From positions 372,001 through 436,000 of the forward strand of contig NZ_AULB01000007.1 in assembly GCF_000425065.1 (NCBI RefSeq): a stretch of 64,000 nucleotides of DNA, given 5' to 3'. The DNA is from Actinomadura rifamycini DSM 43936. Its GTDB lineage: Bacteria > Actinomycetota > Actinomycetes > Streptosporangiales > Streptosporangiaceae. The notes below the pieces were generated by a model. The model was not told the DNA's origin, made no database searches, and saw nothing but the letters and a program-made list of their open reading frames with translations. How positions within the stretch are numbered: position 1 is the stretch's first letter; the number at the start of each line of letters is the position of its first letter. The position numbers and the translations under genes were made by a program. This document shows, in pieces, positions 51,776 through 60,474 of this stretch.

Positions 51776-53092
51776 TCAGTCCTCGTCCCGGCGGCGCAGC
51801 CGGGACAGCCGGGACACCACGGGCACCGAGCCCGCCATGACCCTGATCAGCACCATCAGCGCGATCACCGGGGGCACGTACATCAACCACGGCGGCGGAC
51901 CGCCGCCGGCGTCCTCCTGCGCGGCGGCCTGCTGCGCCCGCAACTCCTCCTGCCGGCCGATGGACGGATCGTGCGTCGGGATCGTGTCCCCGGGGTTCTC
52001 GGCCTTGAAGGGGGCCTGCTCGGTGTCCGCGGGCATCCGCCCGCCGGGGCAGGTCGGCACCTTGTTCACGGCGGGCTGCGGGAGCGGGTACTTGTACTCC
52101 AGCGCCGCCTGCTTGTGGACGGTGAGCATGAACACGACGTTCAGGATGGGCGCGTCGTCCGTCCCGCCGATGACGTTCTGCAGGACGACCCCGAGCTGCG
52201 GCGCCTTGGCCAGCGTGTCGTTCAGGTCGCGCAGGATGTCGGGGTTGTAGCGCTTCAGGCCCCAGTCGCCGAGCGACTGCACCGTGCACTCGAAGTCGGG
52301 GCCGGTCTTCTCCAGCAGCGTGTTGACGGTGTCGAGGAGCTTCGGGCCGCGGTCGCGCAGCTCGGCGATGTCGCCCTTCACCTGGCCGAGCGCGGCGGTC
52401 AGCGCGGCGAGGTCGTCGACGCCGGCGCCGAGGCTGCCCCGGTTCTGGTTGAGGACGGCGGTGATGCGGCCGAGGTCCTTGGTGAGCCCGTCGAGCAGCT
52501 CGGTGTTCTGCGCGAACGTCGCGGTGAGCTGGTCGGAGCCGTTGACGATCTGCCGGAGCGAGGTCTCGCGGCCCTCCCAGCCGGCGGCGAGCTCCCGGGT
52601 GAGCACCTTGGCGTCCTGCGGGTCGACGGCCCGCAGCGTGTCGAGGACCGAGGCGAACAGGTCGCTGTACTTGGGCGGCACGCTCGTCTGCGACACCGGG
52701 ATCACCGCGCCCGCCTCCAGCGGCGCGGCGGCGGCGGACTTCGGGCCGGGGGTCAGCTCGACGACCGGCTCGCCGACCGCCGACTTGCGGGCGGCCGCCG
52801 CCGTGACGCCCTCGGGGACGTCGACGCCGCGCTCGATGTCGAGCGTGACGACGACCTTGTCCTTCACCAGCTCCACGGAGTCGATCTTGCCGATCCGGAG
52901 GCCGAGGTAGTCGACCTCGAAGCCCGGCTGGAGGCCCGGCGACGACTCGAACTCCACGGAGATCTGGTACGGCCGCTCGATGAAGTCGAACTTCACGACG
53001 TTGCCGAACGCCCACACGACCATGATGACCGCGAGGACGGCGAACGCCAGCAGGTTGATCGTGACGCGGTCGAACGCGAACCGTCTCTTCAT
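51776..53092 (-). CDS. mceF: Mce family protein, sixth in operon (MceF position)
   Basis: A 438-residue MCE-domain protein of the lipid-import complex. The N-terminal helix (about 12-35) anchors it. The MCE domain (about 40-130) includes YQISVEFESSPGLQPGFEVDYLGLRIGKIDSVEL. A long helical region follows (about 140-300), which builds the tunnel needle in Mce complexes. A C-terminal hydrophobic helix (about 402-425) is present, unlike the other five. It overlaps the MceE gene by 4 bases. Confidence 0.88.
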   Translation of the reverse strand: MKRRFAFDRVTINLLAFAVLAVIMVVWAFGNVVKFDFIERPYQISVEFESSPGLQPGFEVDYLGLRIGKIDSVELVKDKVVVTLDIERGVDVPEGVTAAAARKSAVGEPVVELTPGPKSAAAAPLEAGAVIPVSQTSVPPKYSDLFASVLDTLRAVDPQDAKVLTRELAAGWEGRETSLRQIVNGSDQLTATFAQNTELLDGLTKDLGRITAVLNQNRGSLGAGVDDLAALTAALGQVKGDIAELRDRGPKLLDTVNTLLEKTGPDFECTVQSLGDWGLKRYNPDILRDLNDTLAKAPQLGVVLQNVIGGTDDAPILNVVFMLTVHKQAALEYKYPLPQPAVNKVPTCPGGRMPADTEQAPFKAENPGDTIPTHDPSIGRQEELRAQQAAAQEDAGGGPPPWLMYVPPVIALMVLIRVMAGSVPVVSRLSRLRRRDED

Positions 53093-54198
53093 CGGCGCGG
53101 CTCCAGCATCTTCTCGAGGCCCGGCAGCAGGCCCTCCAGCTCCCGGGGGAGCTGCGGGGAGCCGGCGTTCCGCTGCTGCTCGCCGGTCCCTCCGCCGGTC
53201 CCTCCGCCGGTCCCGCCGCCGGCGGATTCGCGGACGCCCGGGATCACCGGCGTGCCGTCCGGCCAGACGAGTTCGAGCAGCGGGTACAGCAGCAGCTGCC
53301 CGTCGTAGGTGGCGAGCGGGATCTTCGTCTCGAACTCGACCATGCCGTCCACCAGGGTCGTCAGCCGCTTCCGGCTGCTGCCCAGCTGGGCCAGCACGGG
53401 ATCGATGTCCTGCAGCAGCCCGCGGAACCGCTCGATGCGCCCCGCGAGCACCTTGTTGTTCAGCTCGCGGGCGGCCCGGGTCAGCTCGTCCACCGCGTGG
53501 ATGATCTTTTCCTTGTTCTCGTCCAGCAGCCGCGTCGTGCGCTCGATCTGCTCGGGCGCCTCGGCCAGGACGTCCTCGCGCTCGGCGAGGTCGCGGCCCA
53601 GCTTCGCGAACTGGTCCACCGACTCGGCGAGCGCGCGCCGCTGGTCGGCGAACACCTGCACCAGGCCGGACGCCTTGGCGATCGTCATGTTGAGCTTCTC
53701 GCCGTTGCCGTCGAGGGCCGTCGCGCCCGCGTTGACGACGTTCGCGAGGTCGTCGCCCGCGAGGGCCTGGATCAGCGGCCCGGCCTGCCCGACGACGTCC
53801 TCGAACGCCGGCTGCACCCGGGTGTCGGCGATCTTCCCGCCGTCGGCGATGAACGGCCCGGCGCCCATGCTCGCGCCGGGCGGCATCTGCAGGTCGACGA
53901 AGTTCTCGCCGAGCAGGGACGTCACCTTGATCTCGGCGCGGGTGCCCTGCGGGACCCGGACGCCGTCCTCGAGCGACAGCGTCACCTCCGCCCGGTACCC
54001 CTCGACGAGCTCGACCTTCATGACGCTGCCGACCTTGATGTCGGACATCTGCACGCTGTGCCCGGCGACGAGCCCCTGGACGTCGTCGAACGTCGCCGTC
54101 AGGGTCAGGTCGCCCTGCGGGGCGCCGGCCGTCCGGTAGGAGCAGCCGGACACCGCGACCGCGACGGCCGCCGCGAGGACGAGGATCAGCCCGCGCAT
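53089..54198 (-). CDS. mceE: Mce family lipoprotein (MceE position)
   Basis: A 369-residue lipoprotein. The signal peptide ends in VAVSGCSY, so Cys 19 is the lipidated residue. The MCE domain (about 30-115) has LTATFDDVQGLVAGHSVQMSDIKVGSV and SLLGENFVDLQMP. Helical tunnel segments follow. The C-terminal part has a GGGTGGGTGGGTG run encoded by near-identical short repeats. The start is coupled to mceD by TGATG, with the ribosome site GGAGG lying inside mceD. Confidence 0.88.
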   Translation of the reverse strand: MRGLILVLAAAVAVAVSGCSYRTAGAPQGDLTLTATFDDVQGLVAGHSVQMSDIKVGSVMKVELVEGYRAEVTLSLEDGVRVPQGTRAEIKVTSLLGENFVDLQMPPGASMGAGPFIADGGKIADTRVQPAFEDVVGQAGPLIQALAGDDLANVVNAGATALDGNGEKLNMTIAKASGLVQVFADQRRALAESVDQFAKLGRDLAEREDVLAEAPEQIERTTRLLDENKEKIIHAVDELTRAARELNNKVLAGRIERFRGLLQDIDPVLAQLGSSRKRLTTLVDGMVEFETKIPLATYDGQLLLYPLLELVWPDGTPVIPGVRESAGGGTGGGTGGGTGEQQRNAGSPQLPRELEGLLPGLEKMLEPRR

Positions 54199-55256
54199 CA
54201 GTTGCCTCCCTCGTCGTCCCACGGACAGTTGGAGTTGGGCGCGGGCAGCGGGCAGCCGACCTCGTCGGTGTCCATCAGCCCCTTGAGCCAGGTCCGCACG
54301 AACGCGTCCGTCGCGAAGCGGATGTACAGCGACTTCGTCTCCGGGTCGTAGCCGCCGATGAGCGCGTCGCTGATGCCCGGCATGACCTCCACGAGCTGCG
54401 CGAGCTCCTTGGAGTTGCCCTTGAGGACGAGCGCGGCGCGGGTGAGCACCGCCAGGTCGTACGGGAGCTGCCCCTCGTACTTGTCGAGGAGTTCCTGGCC
54501 GTTGTCGGCGAGGACCAGCATCCCCTTGATGAGCTCCTGCAGCTCGCCGCGCTCGCTGCTGAGCACCCGCGTCGCCTCGCCGAAGTTGCGGATCAGCGTG
54601 CCGAGCACCTGCTCGCGGCCGCGGACGACCCCGGCGAGCCGGTCCAGGTTCTCGGCGACCTCGATCAGCTCCTCGTCCTGCCCGGCGACGTTCTCGACCA
54701 GCCGGGCGCTCTGCTCCAGCGTGGCGTTGAACTGGCGGCCGTTGCCCTGGACGGTCTCGGCCGCGGTGCCGAGCGCGCCCTGCATCTTCGTGGGGTCGAG
54801 CGCGTCCGCGAGGTTGGTGAAGGCGTTCAGCGCGTCGTCCACCTCGACGGGCACGTGGGTGCGTTCGATCGGGATCGCGTCGGCCTTCTCCTTCGGCTGC
54901 CCCGGCTTCCACGCCGGGTGCAGGACGAGGTTGCGCTCGCCGATCAGGTTCAGCGGGACGATCGACGCCTGCACTCCCCGGGGAAGCGGGACGTCGTCGC
55001 GGATCGTGAACGTCACCTTGATCTTGTCGCCGATGTTCTGCACGGACTCGACGCGCCCGACGTCGGCGCCCATGACCTTCACCTTCGACTCCGGGTAGAA
55101 GGAGCGGGCCTTCGGGAAGTAGACGGTCATCGTGCGGCCGTCGTCGGACGCCGGGACGAGCGAGCAGCCGCCGGCGGACGCGGCGAGGGTGAGGCCCAGC
55201 ACGGCGGCGAGGGCTTTGCCGCGGGCGGCCAGGGCGCGGGGGAAGCGGCGCGTCAT
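54198..55256 (-). CDS. mceD: Mce family lipoprotein (MceD position)
   Basis: A 352-residue MCE protein with a lipoprotein signal (ASAGGCSL). The MCE domain (about 45-120) includes MTVYFPKARSFYPESKVKVMGADVGRV and LNLIGERNLVLHP. The helical tail ends in a short Cys-containing segment (GCPLPAPNSNCPWDD). Having two lipoproteins in a row, D and E, differs from mycobacterial operons where E is the main lipoprotein. The junction with mceC repeats the same 16 bases as the D/E junction. Confidence 0.87.
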   Translation of the reverse strand: MTRRFPRALAARGKALAAVLGLTLAASAGGCSLVPASDDGRTMTVYFPKARSFYPESKVKVMGADVGRVESVQNIGDKIKVTFTIRDDVPLPRGVQASIVPLNLIGERNLVLHPAWKPGQPKEKADAIPIERTHVPVEVDDALNAFTNLADALDPTKMQGALGTAAETVQGNGRQFNATLEQSARLVENVAGQDEELIEVAENLDRLAGVVRGREQVLGTLIRNFGEATRVLSSERGELQELIKGMLVLADNGQELLDKYEGQLPYDLAVLTRAALVLKGNSKELAQLVEVMPGISDALIGGYDPETKSLYIRFATDAFVRTWLKGLMDTDEVGCPLPAPNSNCPWDDEGGN

Positions 55257-56284
55257 CAGTTGCCTCCCTGACCCGCGGGGCGGCGGGTGGAGATCGGCCC
55301 CGGCGGCTGGATGGGGCCGAGGCCGGTGAGCAGCCCCTCGATCCACGGCCCGTCGCCCTTGAGGTTCGCTACCTGCTGGAACGTGGGGCCGAGGAGCGAG
55401 AAGTCGGCGTTCAGCGCGTCCATGTTGGGCGCGAGCCGGGTGGTGAGCAGGTGCAGGTCGCCGAGGAGCTTGTCCAGTTCCTTCTGGTTGCTCTCGATGA
55501 CGTTCGACAGCGTCCGCACGGTCCGGCTGCCCTGCCCGATCGTGGCGGAGAGCTCGTCGCGGCGCCGCACGAGCGTCTGCAGCAGCACCTGGCTCGAATC
55601 GATGATCTCCCGGAGCTGCTGGTCCTTGCTCGCCAGCGTCCCGGTGATCTGCTTGCCGTTGTCGATCAGCTTCTCGATCTGCGGCGCCTGGTCGTTCAGC
55701 ATCTCCGACACGTCCCGGAGGTTGACCAGGATGCGGTTCAGCTTCTTGGCGCCCGGCGACTCGATCTTGTTGATCTGGGTGAGCAGCTTGTCGATGTTCT
55801 CCTGGTCGAGCCGCCCGACGATGTCGTGCGCGCCCTCCAGGGCGTCCGGGACGGTGAACGGGACGCTCGTGCGCGCCAGCGGGATCCGCCGCCGCGACTC
55901 CGGCAGCGACTCCAGGTACGGCTTCGCGACCGGGCCCGACAGCTTCAGGTAGCGGCCGCCGAGCAGCGTCGTCGTGGTGACCTCCGCGCGGGTCTGCCGG
56001 CCGAGGTCGATCCCGGCGTCCACATGCCAGGTGATGATCACCTTGCCGGTGTCGAAGTCCGGTTCGACGCCCGTGACGCGGCCCGCCTTCACCCCGGCGA
56101 CCCGCACGTCGTCGCCCGCCTTGATGCCGGCCACGTCGGTGAACTCGCCGCTCATCGTGTAGCCGCGGTCGAACAGGTGCAGCTGCCCGACGGCGAACGC
56201 GAACGTCACGGACGCGCCGAGCACGGCGAGGGTCACGATCGCGACGAGCTTCTGGTTGACGTCGCGCAGCGACTTCAGCGCCAT
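55256..56284 (-). CDS. mceC: Mce family protein (MceC position)
   Basis: A 342-residue MCE protein with a signal anchor (about 12-32: LVAIVTLAVLGASVTFAFAV). The MCE domain (about 38-120) includes YTMSGEFTDVAGIKAGDDVRVAGVKAGRVTGVE and LLGGRYLKL. A long helical segment follows. The N-terminal VNQKLVAIVTL and overall pattern match mycobacterial MceC/MceB-type subunits. The start overlaps the previous stop by one base (TGATG). Confidence 0.88.
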   Translation of the reverse strand: MALKSLRDVNQKLVAIVTLAVLGASVTFAFAVGQLHLFDRGYTMSGEFTDVAGIKAGDDVRVAGVKAGRVTGVEPDFDTGKVIITWHVDAGIDLGRQTRAEVTTTTLLGGRYLKLSGPVAKPYLESLPESRRRIPLARTSVPFTVPDALEGAHDIVGRLDQENIDKLLTQINKIESPGAKKLNRILVNLRDVSEMLNDQAPQIEKLIDNGKQITGTLASKDQQLREIIDSSQVLLQTLVRRRDELSATIGQGSRTVRTLSNVIESNQKELDKLLGDLHLLTTRLAPNMDALNADFSLLGPTFQQVANLKGDGPWIEGLLTGLGPIQPPGPISTRRPAGQGGN

Positions 56285-57363
56285 CACTCGCCCCCCTTCG
56301 TCAGCATCGCCCGCAGCTTGTCGAGCTCCTGCTGCGTGGGCTCGTCCGTCCCGGGCGCCTTCGGCAGCTCCATCTCGAAGGGGCACGGCGCCTGGACGAT
56401 GTTCAGGCAGAGCGCGTTGGTGCGCAGGAAGTGCCCGCCGTTCGCGGCCGAGAACAGCTGCCGCAGCGTCAGCGGGAGCCGCTGCACCATCTGCTCGAGC
56501 TGGTCGACGTTCAGCCGGAACGTCTCGCTCAGCTCACCCAGGTTCCGGATGATCCGGGCGAGCTGGGCGTCGTTGCCGCCGAGCACCCGGTTCAGGTTCG
56601 TGGTGACGCCGGCGATCTGCACGGTCGCGTTCTCCAGGAGCTGCCGGTTGTCGGCGAACACCTTGACGAGCGACTCGAGGTTGTCGATGCTCGCCGCGAT
56701 CTGCTTGTCGCGCGTCGCGACCGCGCCGCTGACCGTCTCGTAGTCGTCGATCATCTTGCTGATGGTGTCCTTGCGGGACGCGAACGTCTGGAGCAGGACG
56801 TCCAGGTTGTTCGTCAGCACCGAGATGTTCTGCTCGTTGCCTTCGAGCGCCTGCGAGAACGAGAAGAGGATCTTGTTGAGCTGGTCGGGGTCGAGGTTGC
56901 GGGTGAGCGGCCCGAGGCTGTTGACGATCGCGCCGAGGTCCACGACCGACTGCGTGTGCCGCACCCGGTCGCCGTCGTCGAGCATCTCCTTGCTCGACCC
57001 CGGCTCCAGGTAGACGACCCGCTGGCCCATCACGTTGCGCCAGCGGATCGCGGCGGTGGAGTCCGCCGGGATCTTCAGCTCGGTGTCGACGGCCATCTCC
57101 ACGCGGGCCTTGCCGCGCACGACCTCGATGCCCTCGACCCGGCCGACCGGGGTGCCGGCGACCTTCACCAGGTCGCCGTCCACCAGCCCGGTGACGTCGT
57201 CGAACGTCGCGGTCAGCCGGTACCGGTCGGCGAACGACGTGCCGAGGATCTGCTGGCCGATGAAGAACGTCAGCAGGCCCGTCACCGCGACGAACACGAC
57301 GAACTTGGCCGTCGTCCGGTGGTCGGGACCGCGCGCGGCCTTGCCGCGCGGCCGCCGGCTCAC
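56284..57363 (-). CDS. mceB: Mce family protein (MceB position)
   Basis: A 359-residue MCE protein. A transmembrane anchor (about 20-42: KFVVFVAVTGLLTFFIGQQ) leads to the MCE domain (about 48-130) with YRLTATFDDVTGLVDGDLVKVAGTPVGRVEGIEV and WRNVMGQRVVYLEPG. Amphipathic helices follow. The start is a GTG preceded by GGGAGG and overlapping the mceA stop (GTGA). The C-terminal LRAMLTKGGE is charged and has no second anchor. Confidence 0.88.
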   Translation of the reverse strand: MSRRPRGKAARGPDHRTTAKFVVFVAVTGLLTFFIGQQILGTSFADRYRLTATFDDVTGLVDGDLVKVAGTPVGRVEGIEVVRGKARVEMAVDTELKIPADSTAAIRWRNVMGQRVVYLEPGSSKEMLDDGDRVRHTQSVVDLGAIVNSLGPLTRNLDPDQLNKILFSFSQALEGNEQNISVLTNNLDVLLQTFASRKDTISKMIDDYETVSGAVATRDKQIAASIDNLESLVKVFADNRQLLENATVQIAGVTTNLNRVLGGNDAQLARIIRNLGELSETFRLNVDQLEQMVQRLPLTLRQLFSAANGGHFLRTNALCLNIVQAPCPFEMELPKAPGTDEPTQQELDKLRAMLTKGGE

Positions 57364-58481
57364 GGCCGCCTCCCGTTCGTCCCGTCGGTTCCGTTCGTCC
57401 CGTTGGTGCTGTTCGTGGTGTTCGTTCCGTTCGCGTTCGCGCCGTTCCCGAAGGACGTCTCGAAGGACGTCGTCGGGCACAGGTCGCGGATGATGGCGCA
57501 CATGTCGAGCGGCAGCCGGTTGGACGCCTGCGCGATCATCGTGCCGTCCGGCCCCGGGATGCGGATGATCTTCGCGAGCAGCCGGAAGAACCCGTTCAGG
57601 CTGTCGATCAGGACCGGGACGTTGCGCAGCTGCCGGTTCGCGACGTCGGCGACGTCCGCGGCGCCGTCCACGACGTCGCCGAGGTTGCCGCCCTGCCGCT
57701 GCAGGGTGCCGCCGACCCGCTCGCCGAGCACGCTCGCCTCGTCCAGCAGCCGCGTCACCTTGTCGGGCTTCTCGTTGATCACCGCGGACAGCTCGTTGAC
57801 GTCGCCGGTGAGCGCGGTGACCGTGTCGCCGCGGGTGCCGAGCGTCTGCGAGACGCCGGCGATGTCGTTCAGCAGCGACCGGATCACCCCCCGGCTCCGG
57901 TGGGTCGCGTCGACGACCTTCGCGCCGTTGTCGATCGTCCGGCGCAGCGCCGGGCCCTGCCCGGACAGCCCGGTGCCGAACGTGTGCAGCAGCGTCGCGA
58001 CGTCGTCGGGGTTGATCGCCTGGGTCAGTTCGTAGGTGGGCCACGCCGTGTCGGCGAGCTCCTGCGGGTCCCTGGTCTGGGCGATGCTGCCGCCGTCGTC
58101 GAGGTAGGGGCCGCTCAGCTCGTGCGCGCCGAGGTCCAGGGTGAGGTCCTTCGGCCCGAACACCGACACCGGCTCGATGGACGCCACGGTCGTGTCGGGG
58201 ATCCGGACGCCCTCGTCCAGGCGGAGCCGGACGCTCACCCGGCCGTCGTCGCGCAGCTCCAGCGAGGCCACGGTGCCGACCTCGATGCCGCGGATCTTCA
58301 CCTCGGACTTCTCGGGGTCGAGGCCCTGCCCGGCCGTCCCGAACCGCGCCGTGTAGTACGTGGAGCCGCCGTGGTCCTGCGTCGCGCCGACCGCGATCAG
58401 CGCCGCGGACGCCGCCAGGACGCCCGCGCCGACCAGCCCGAAGACCGTCCGGGAGCGGGCGGAGAGTGTCTCGTCGCTCAT
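57360..58481 (-). CDS. mceA: Mce family protein (MceA position) with Asn-Thr tail
   Basis: A 373-residue first MCE subunit. It has an anchor helix (about 11-32), then the MCE domain (about 40-125) with YYTARFGTAGQGLDPEKSEVKIRGIEVGTV and VFGPKDLTLDLG, then tunnel helices and a Cys-flanked MCAIIRDLCP. The last 30 residues are low-complexity Asn/Gly/Thr (NGTNTTNSTNGTNGTDGTNG), rich in N-x-T/S triplets and encoded by degenerate short repeats. It overlaps the upstream YrbE gene by 4 bases. It should work with the other Mce proteins as a periplasmic lipid tunnel. Confidence 0.88.
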   Translation of the reverse strand: MSDETLSARSRTVFGLVGAGVLAASAALIAVGATQDHGGSTYYTARFGTAGQGLDPEKSEVKIRGIEVGTVASLELRDDGRVSVRLRLDEGVRIPDTTVASIEPVSVFGPKDLTLDLGAHELSGPYLDDGGSIAQTRDPQELADTAWPTYELTQAINPDDVATLLHTFGTGLSGQGPALRRTIDNGAKVVDATHRSRGVIRSLLNDIAGVSQTLGTRGDTVTALTGDVNELSAVINEKPDKVTRLLDEASVLGERVGGTLQRQGGNLGDVVDGAADVADVANRQLRNVPVLIDSLNGFFRLLAKIIRIPGPDGTMIAQASNRLPLDMCAIIRDLCPTTSFETSFGNGANANGTNTTNSTNGTNGTDGTNGRRP

Positions 58482-59332
58482 CCGGTCAGCTCCACCGTGC
58501 TCCCGTGGCCCCAGAAGATGTACGACAGGACCAGGTTCATGAGGATCATCAGGATCGTGGACTCCCGGATCGCGCGGCCCGCGGCGACGCCGACGCCGAC
58601 CGGGCCGCCGGCGGCGTAGTAGCCGCGGTAGCAATGGACGAACATGATGATGAACGCGAAGATCGCCACCTTGATCACGCTGTAGAACACGTCGATCGGC
58701 GGCAGGTAGAGGTGGAAGTAGTAGTCGTAGATGCCGGGCGACAGCCCGAAGTACTGGATCGTGATGAACCGCGTGGCGAAGAACGCCATGAACAGTGACA
58801 CGAGGTAGAGCGGGACGAGCGCGATGACGCCCGCCGCGACCCGGGTGCACACCAGGTAGGCGAGGGAGTTGATCCCCATGACCTCCAGCGCGTCGATCTC
58901 CTCGGAGATCCGCATCGCGCCGATCTCGGCGGTGAAGCCGGTGCCGACCTGCGCGACCAGCGCGACGCCCGCGATGATCGGGGTGACCTCGCGGACGTTG
59001 GAGTAGCTGGAGATCAGCCCGGTGAACGCCTCGGCGCCGATGCGCTCCAGCCCCGGGTAGCCCTGGAGGCCGACCATCGCGCCGGTCGCCAGCGACATCG
59101 TGGCGATCACGAAGATCATGCCGCCGCCGATGACGAGCGCGCCGACGCCGACGGTGATGTCGCTGACCTGCTTGGCGAGCGTCTTGCCGTACTTGCGGCG
59201 GATGATGATGTCGAAGAACAGGTGGTAGAGGACCCGGCCGAGGAACACCGGCAGGTTGGCGGAGGCCGTGAGGCCCGCCGTCCGCGTCTGCACGGCCCGG
59301 CCCAGCTTGCGTACGGGGGAAATGGCGACCAT
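58478..59332 (-). CDS. yrbEB: YrbE/MlaE permease subunit B of the Mce importer
   Basis: A 284-residue integral membrane permease (MlaE family), one of the pair forming the inner-membrane channel of the lipid ABC importer. It shows the family's VAQVGTGFTAEIGAMRISEEIDALEVMGINSLAYLVCTR signature, which contains the helix contacting the ATPase. About five or six hydrophobic helices are present. It begins immediately after the subunit A stop with no gap. The ATPase (MceG/MlaF) is not in this window, which is usual because it is often encoded elsewhere. Confidence 0.92.
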   Translation of the reverse strand: MVAISPVRKLGRAVQTRTAGLTASANLPVFLGRVLYHLFFDIIIRRKYGKTLAKQVSDITVGVGALVIGGGMIFVIATMSLATGAMVGLQGYPGLERIGAEAFTGLISSYSNVREVTPIIAGVALVAQVGTGFTAEIGAMRISEEIDALEVMGINSLAYLVCTRVAAGVIALVPLYLVSLFMAFFATRFITIQYFGLSPGIYDYYFHLYLPPIDVFYSVIKVAIFAFIIMFVHCYRGYYAAGGPVGVGVAAGRAIRESTILMILMNLVLSYIFWGHGSTVELTG

Positions 59333-60136
59333 CTAGAACTTCCGGGGGATGAGGACCTGGTAGACCATCTCGACGACGTAGTTGATGGCGAACACCACGA
59401 TCGAGGTGACCACCACCGCCCGGTTGACCGCGCGGCCGACGCCGACGGGCCCGTAGTCGCAGTTCATGCCCATGTAGCAGGCGACGGCGGCGGCGACGAA
59501 GCCGAACACCCACGCCTTGAACAGGGTCACGACGAGGTCCGAGAACTGCAGGAGGGTCGTGGCGCCGTCGAAGAAGGCGCCGGGGCTGACGCCCTGCTGG
59601 ATGACGTTGAAGTAGAAGCCGCCGAGCACGCCGGCGAGGATCACCACCGAGCACAGCAGCGCGGACACGGTGCTGGCCGCCCACAGCCGCGGCGTGACGA
59701 GGCGGTGCACGGGGTTGATCCCCATGACCTCCATCGCCGACAGCTCGTCGCGGATGTTGCGGGCGCCCATGTCGGACGTCATCGCCGAACCGCCCACGCC
59801 GGAGACCAGCAGCGCGGCCGCGAGCGGCGCGACCTGCTGGATCATCGCGGCGACGAGCAGCGCGCCGGTGCCGGACGCGGCGCCGAGCTGCCGCGCGATG
59901 TCGCCGACCTGCAGCGAGATCGTCGCGCCGAGGGGCACCGCGATCAGCATGACCGGGACGGCGGTGACCCGCGCGAGGAACCAGCACTGCTCGATGAACT
60001 CGCCCCACCACTGGCGCAGGTCCCAGCTGCGGCGCAGCCCCTCCAGGAGGGTCACGCACAGCAGCCCGGTCTCGTCGAGGGTGCGCTCGACGCGCCTGCG
60101 CGCCAGATCGGGGGCCCGGGACAGACTCAGCGCCAT
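59333..60136 (-). CDS. yrbEA: YrbE/MlaE permease subunit A of the Mce importer
   Basis: A 267-residue MlaE-family permease. The coupling-helix region is VSGVGGSAMTSDMGARNIRDELSAMEVMGINPVHRLVTPR. The N-terminal 45 residues are amphipathic, followed by about five membrane helices, ending MVYQVLIPRKF. The ATG shares TGATG with the stop of a 13-codon leader frame. Its own ribosome site (GGGGGAGG) can pair with an adjacent CCCCC, so translation may depend on the leader. Confidence 0.92.
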   Translation of the reverse strand: MALSLSRAPDLARRRVERTLDETGLLCVTLLEGLRRSWDLRQWWGEFIEQCWFLARVTAVPVMLIAVPLGATISLQVGDIARQLGAASGTGALLVAAMIQQVAPLAAALLVSGVGGSAMTSDMGARNIRDELSAMEVMGINPVHRLVTPRLWAASTVSALLCSVVILAGVLGGFYFNVIQQGVSPGAFFDGATTLLQFSDLVVTLFKAWVFGFVAAAVACYMGMNCDYGPVGVGRAVNRAVVVTSIVVFAINYVVEMVYQVLIPRKF

Positions 60137-60177
60137 CAGCCGGCGACCTCCCCCTGGGGGACGGGGCGAAGGGTCAT
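60136..60177 (-). CDS. Possible 13-codon leader peptide of the mce operon
   Basis: An ATG with an excellent ribosome site (GAAGGAGG, 5 bases away) opens a 13-residue frame, MTLRPVPQGEVAG. Its TGA overlaps the yrbEA ATG. The hairpin TCCCC-CAG-GGGGA inside it would hide the yrbEA ribosome site, so translating the leader could open it. There is no protein-level support. Confidence 0.45.
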   Translation of the reverse strand: MTLRPVPQGEVAG

Positions 60178-60364
60178 ACCAGCCTCCTTCGTTCTCGGAC
60201 GTCGGCGCTCATCCGATACGCCGGCCCTCCGCCGTCCGGAAAAGGGCGCGCGACGTCCAGGTTCCTCTCGCGCGCCTTCCGGTCTCGGCCGAGATCCGGT
60301 ACCACATGCGAAAGCCCCGGCTCGCCAGAGCACGCGGGCCTCGCCTGTGATCTGCCGCACTCTA

Positions 60365-60380
60365 TTAGAAGAAGGTCTAA
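60365..60380. promoter_or_regulatory. Candidate MarR operator of the mce operon
   Basis: TTAGA-N6-TCTAA is a perfect inverted repeat in an AT-rich patch between the divergent mce operon and MarR gene. The 337-base intergenic region otherwise holds a small CGGGGT-GCGA-ACCCCG hairpin just before the regulator gene and GC-rich leader sequence toward yrbEA. Confidence 0.5.
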
Positions 60381-60474
60381 GAATCGAGTACTTACATCCA
60401 CCTTTGTCCGAAGCTACGATCTCGGGGTGCGAACCCCGCCACAACGAACCACAGACGTGAACGGGAGTGACGGC

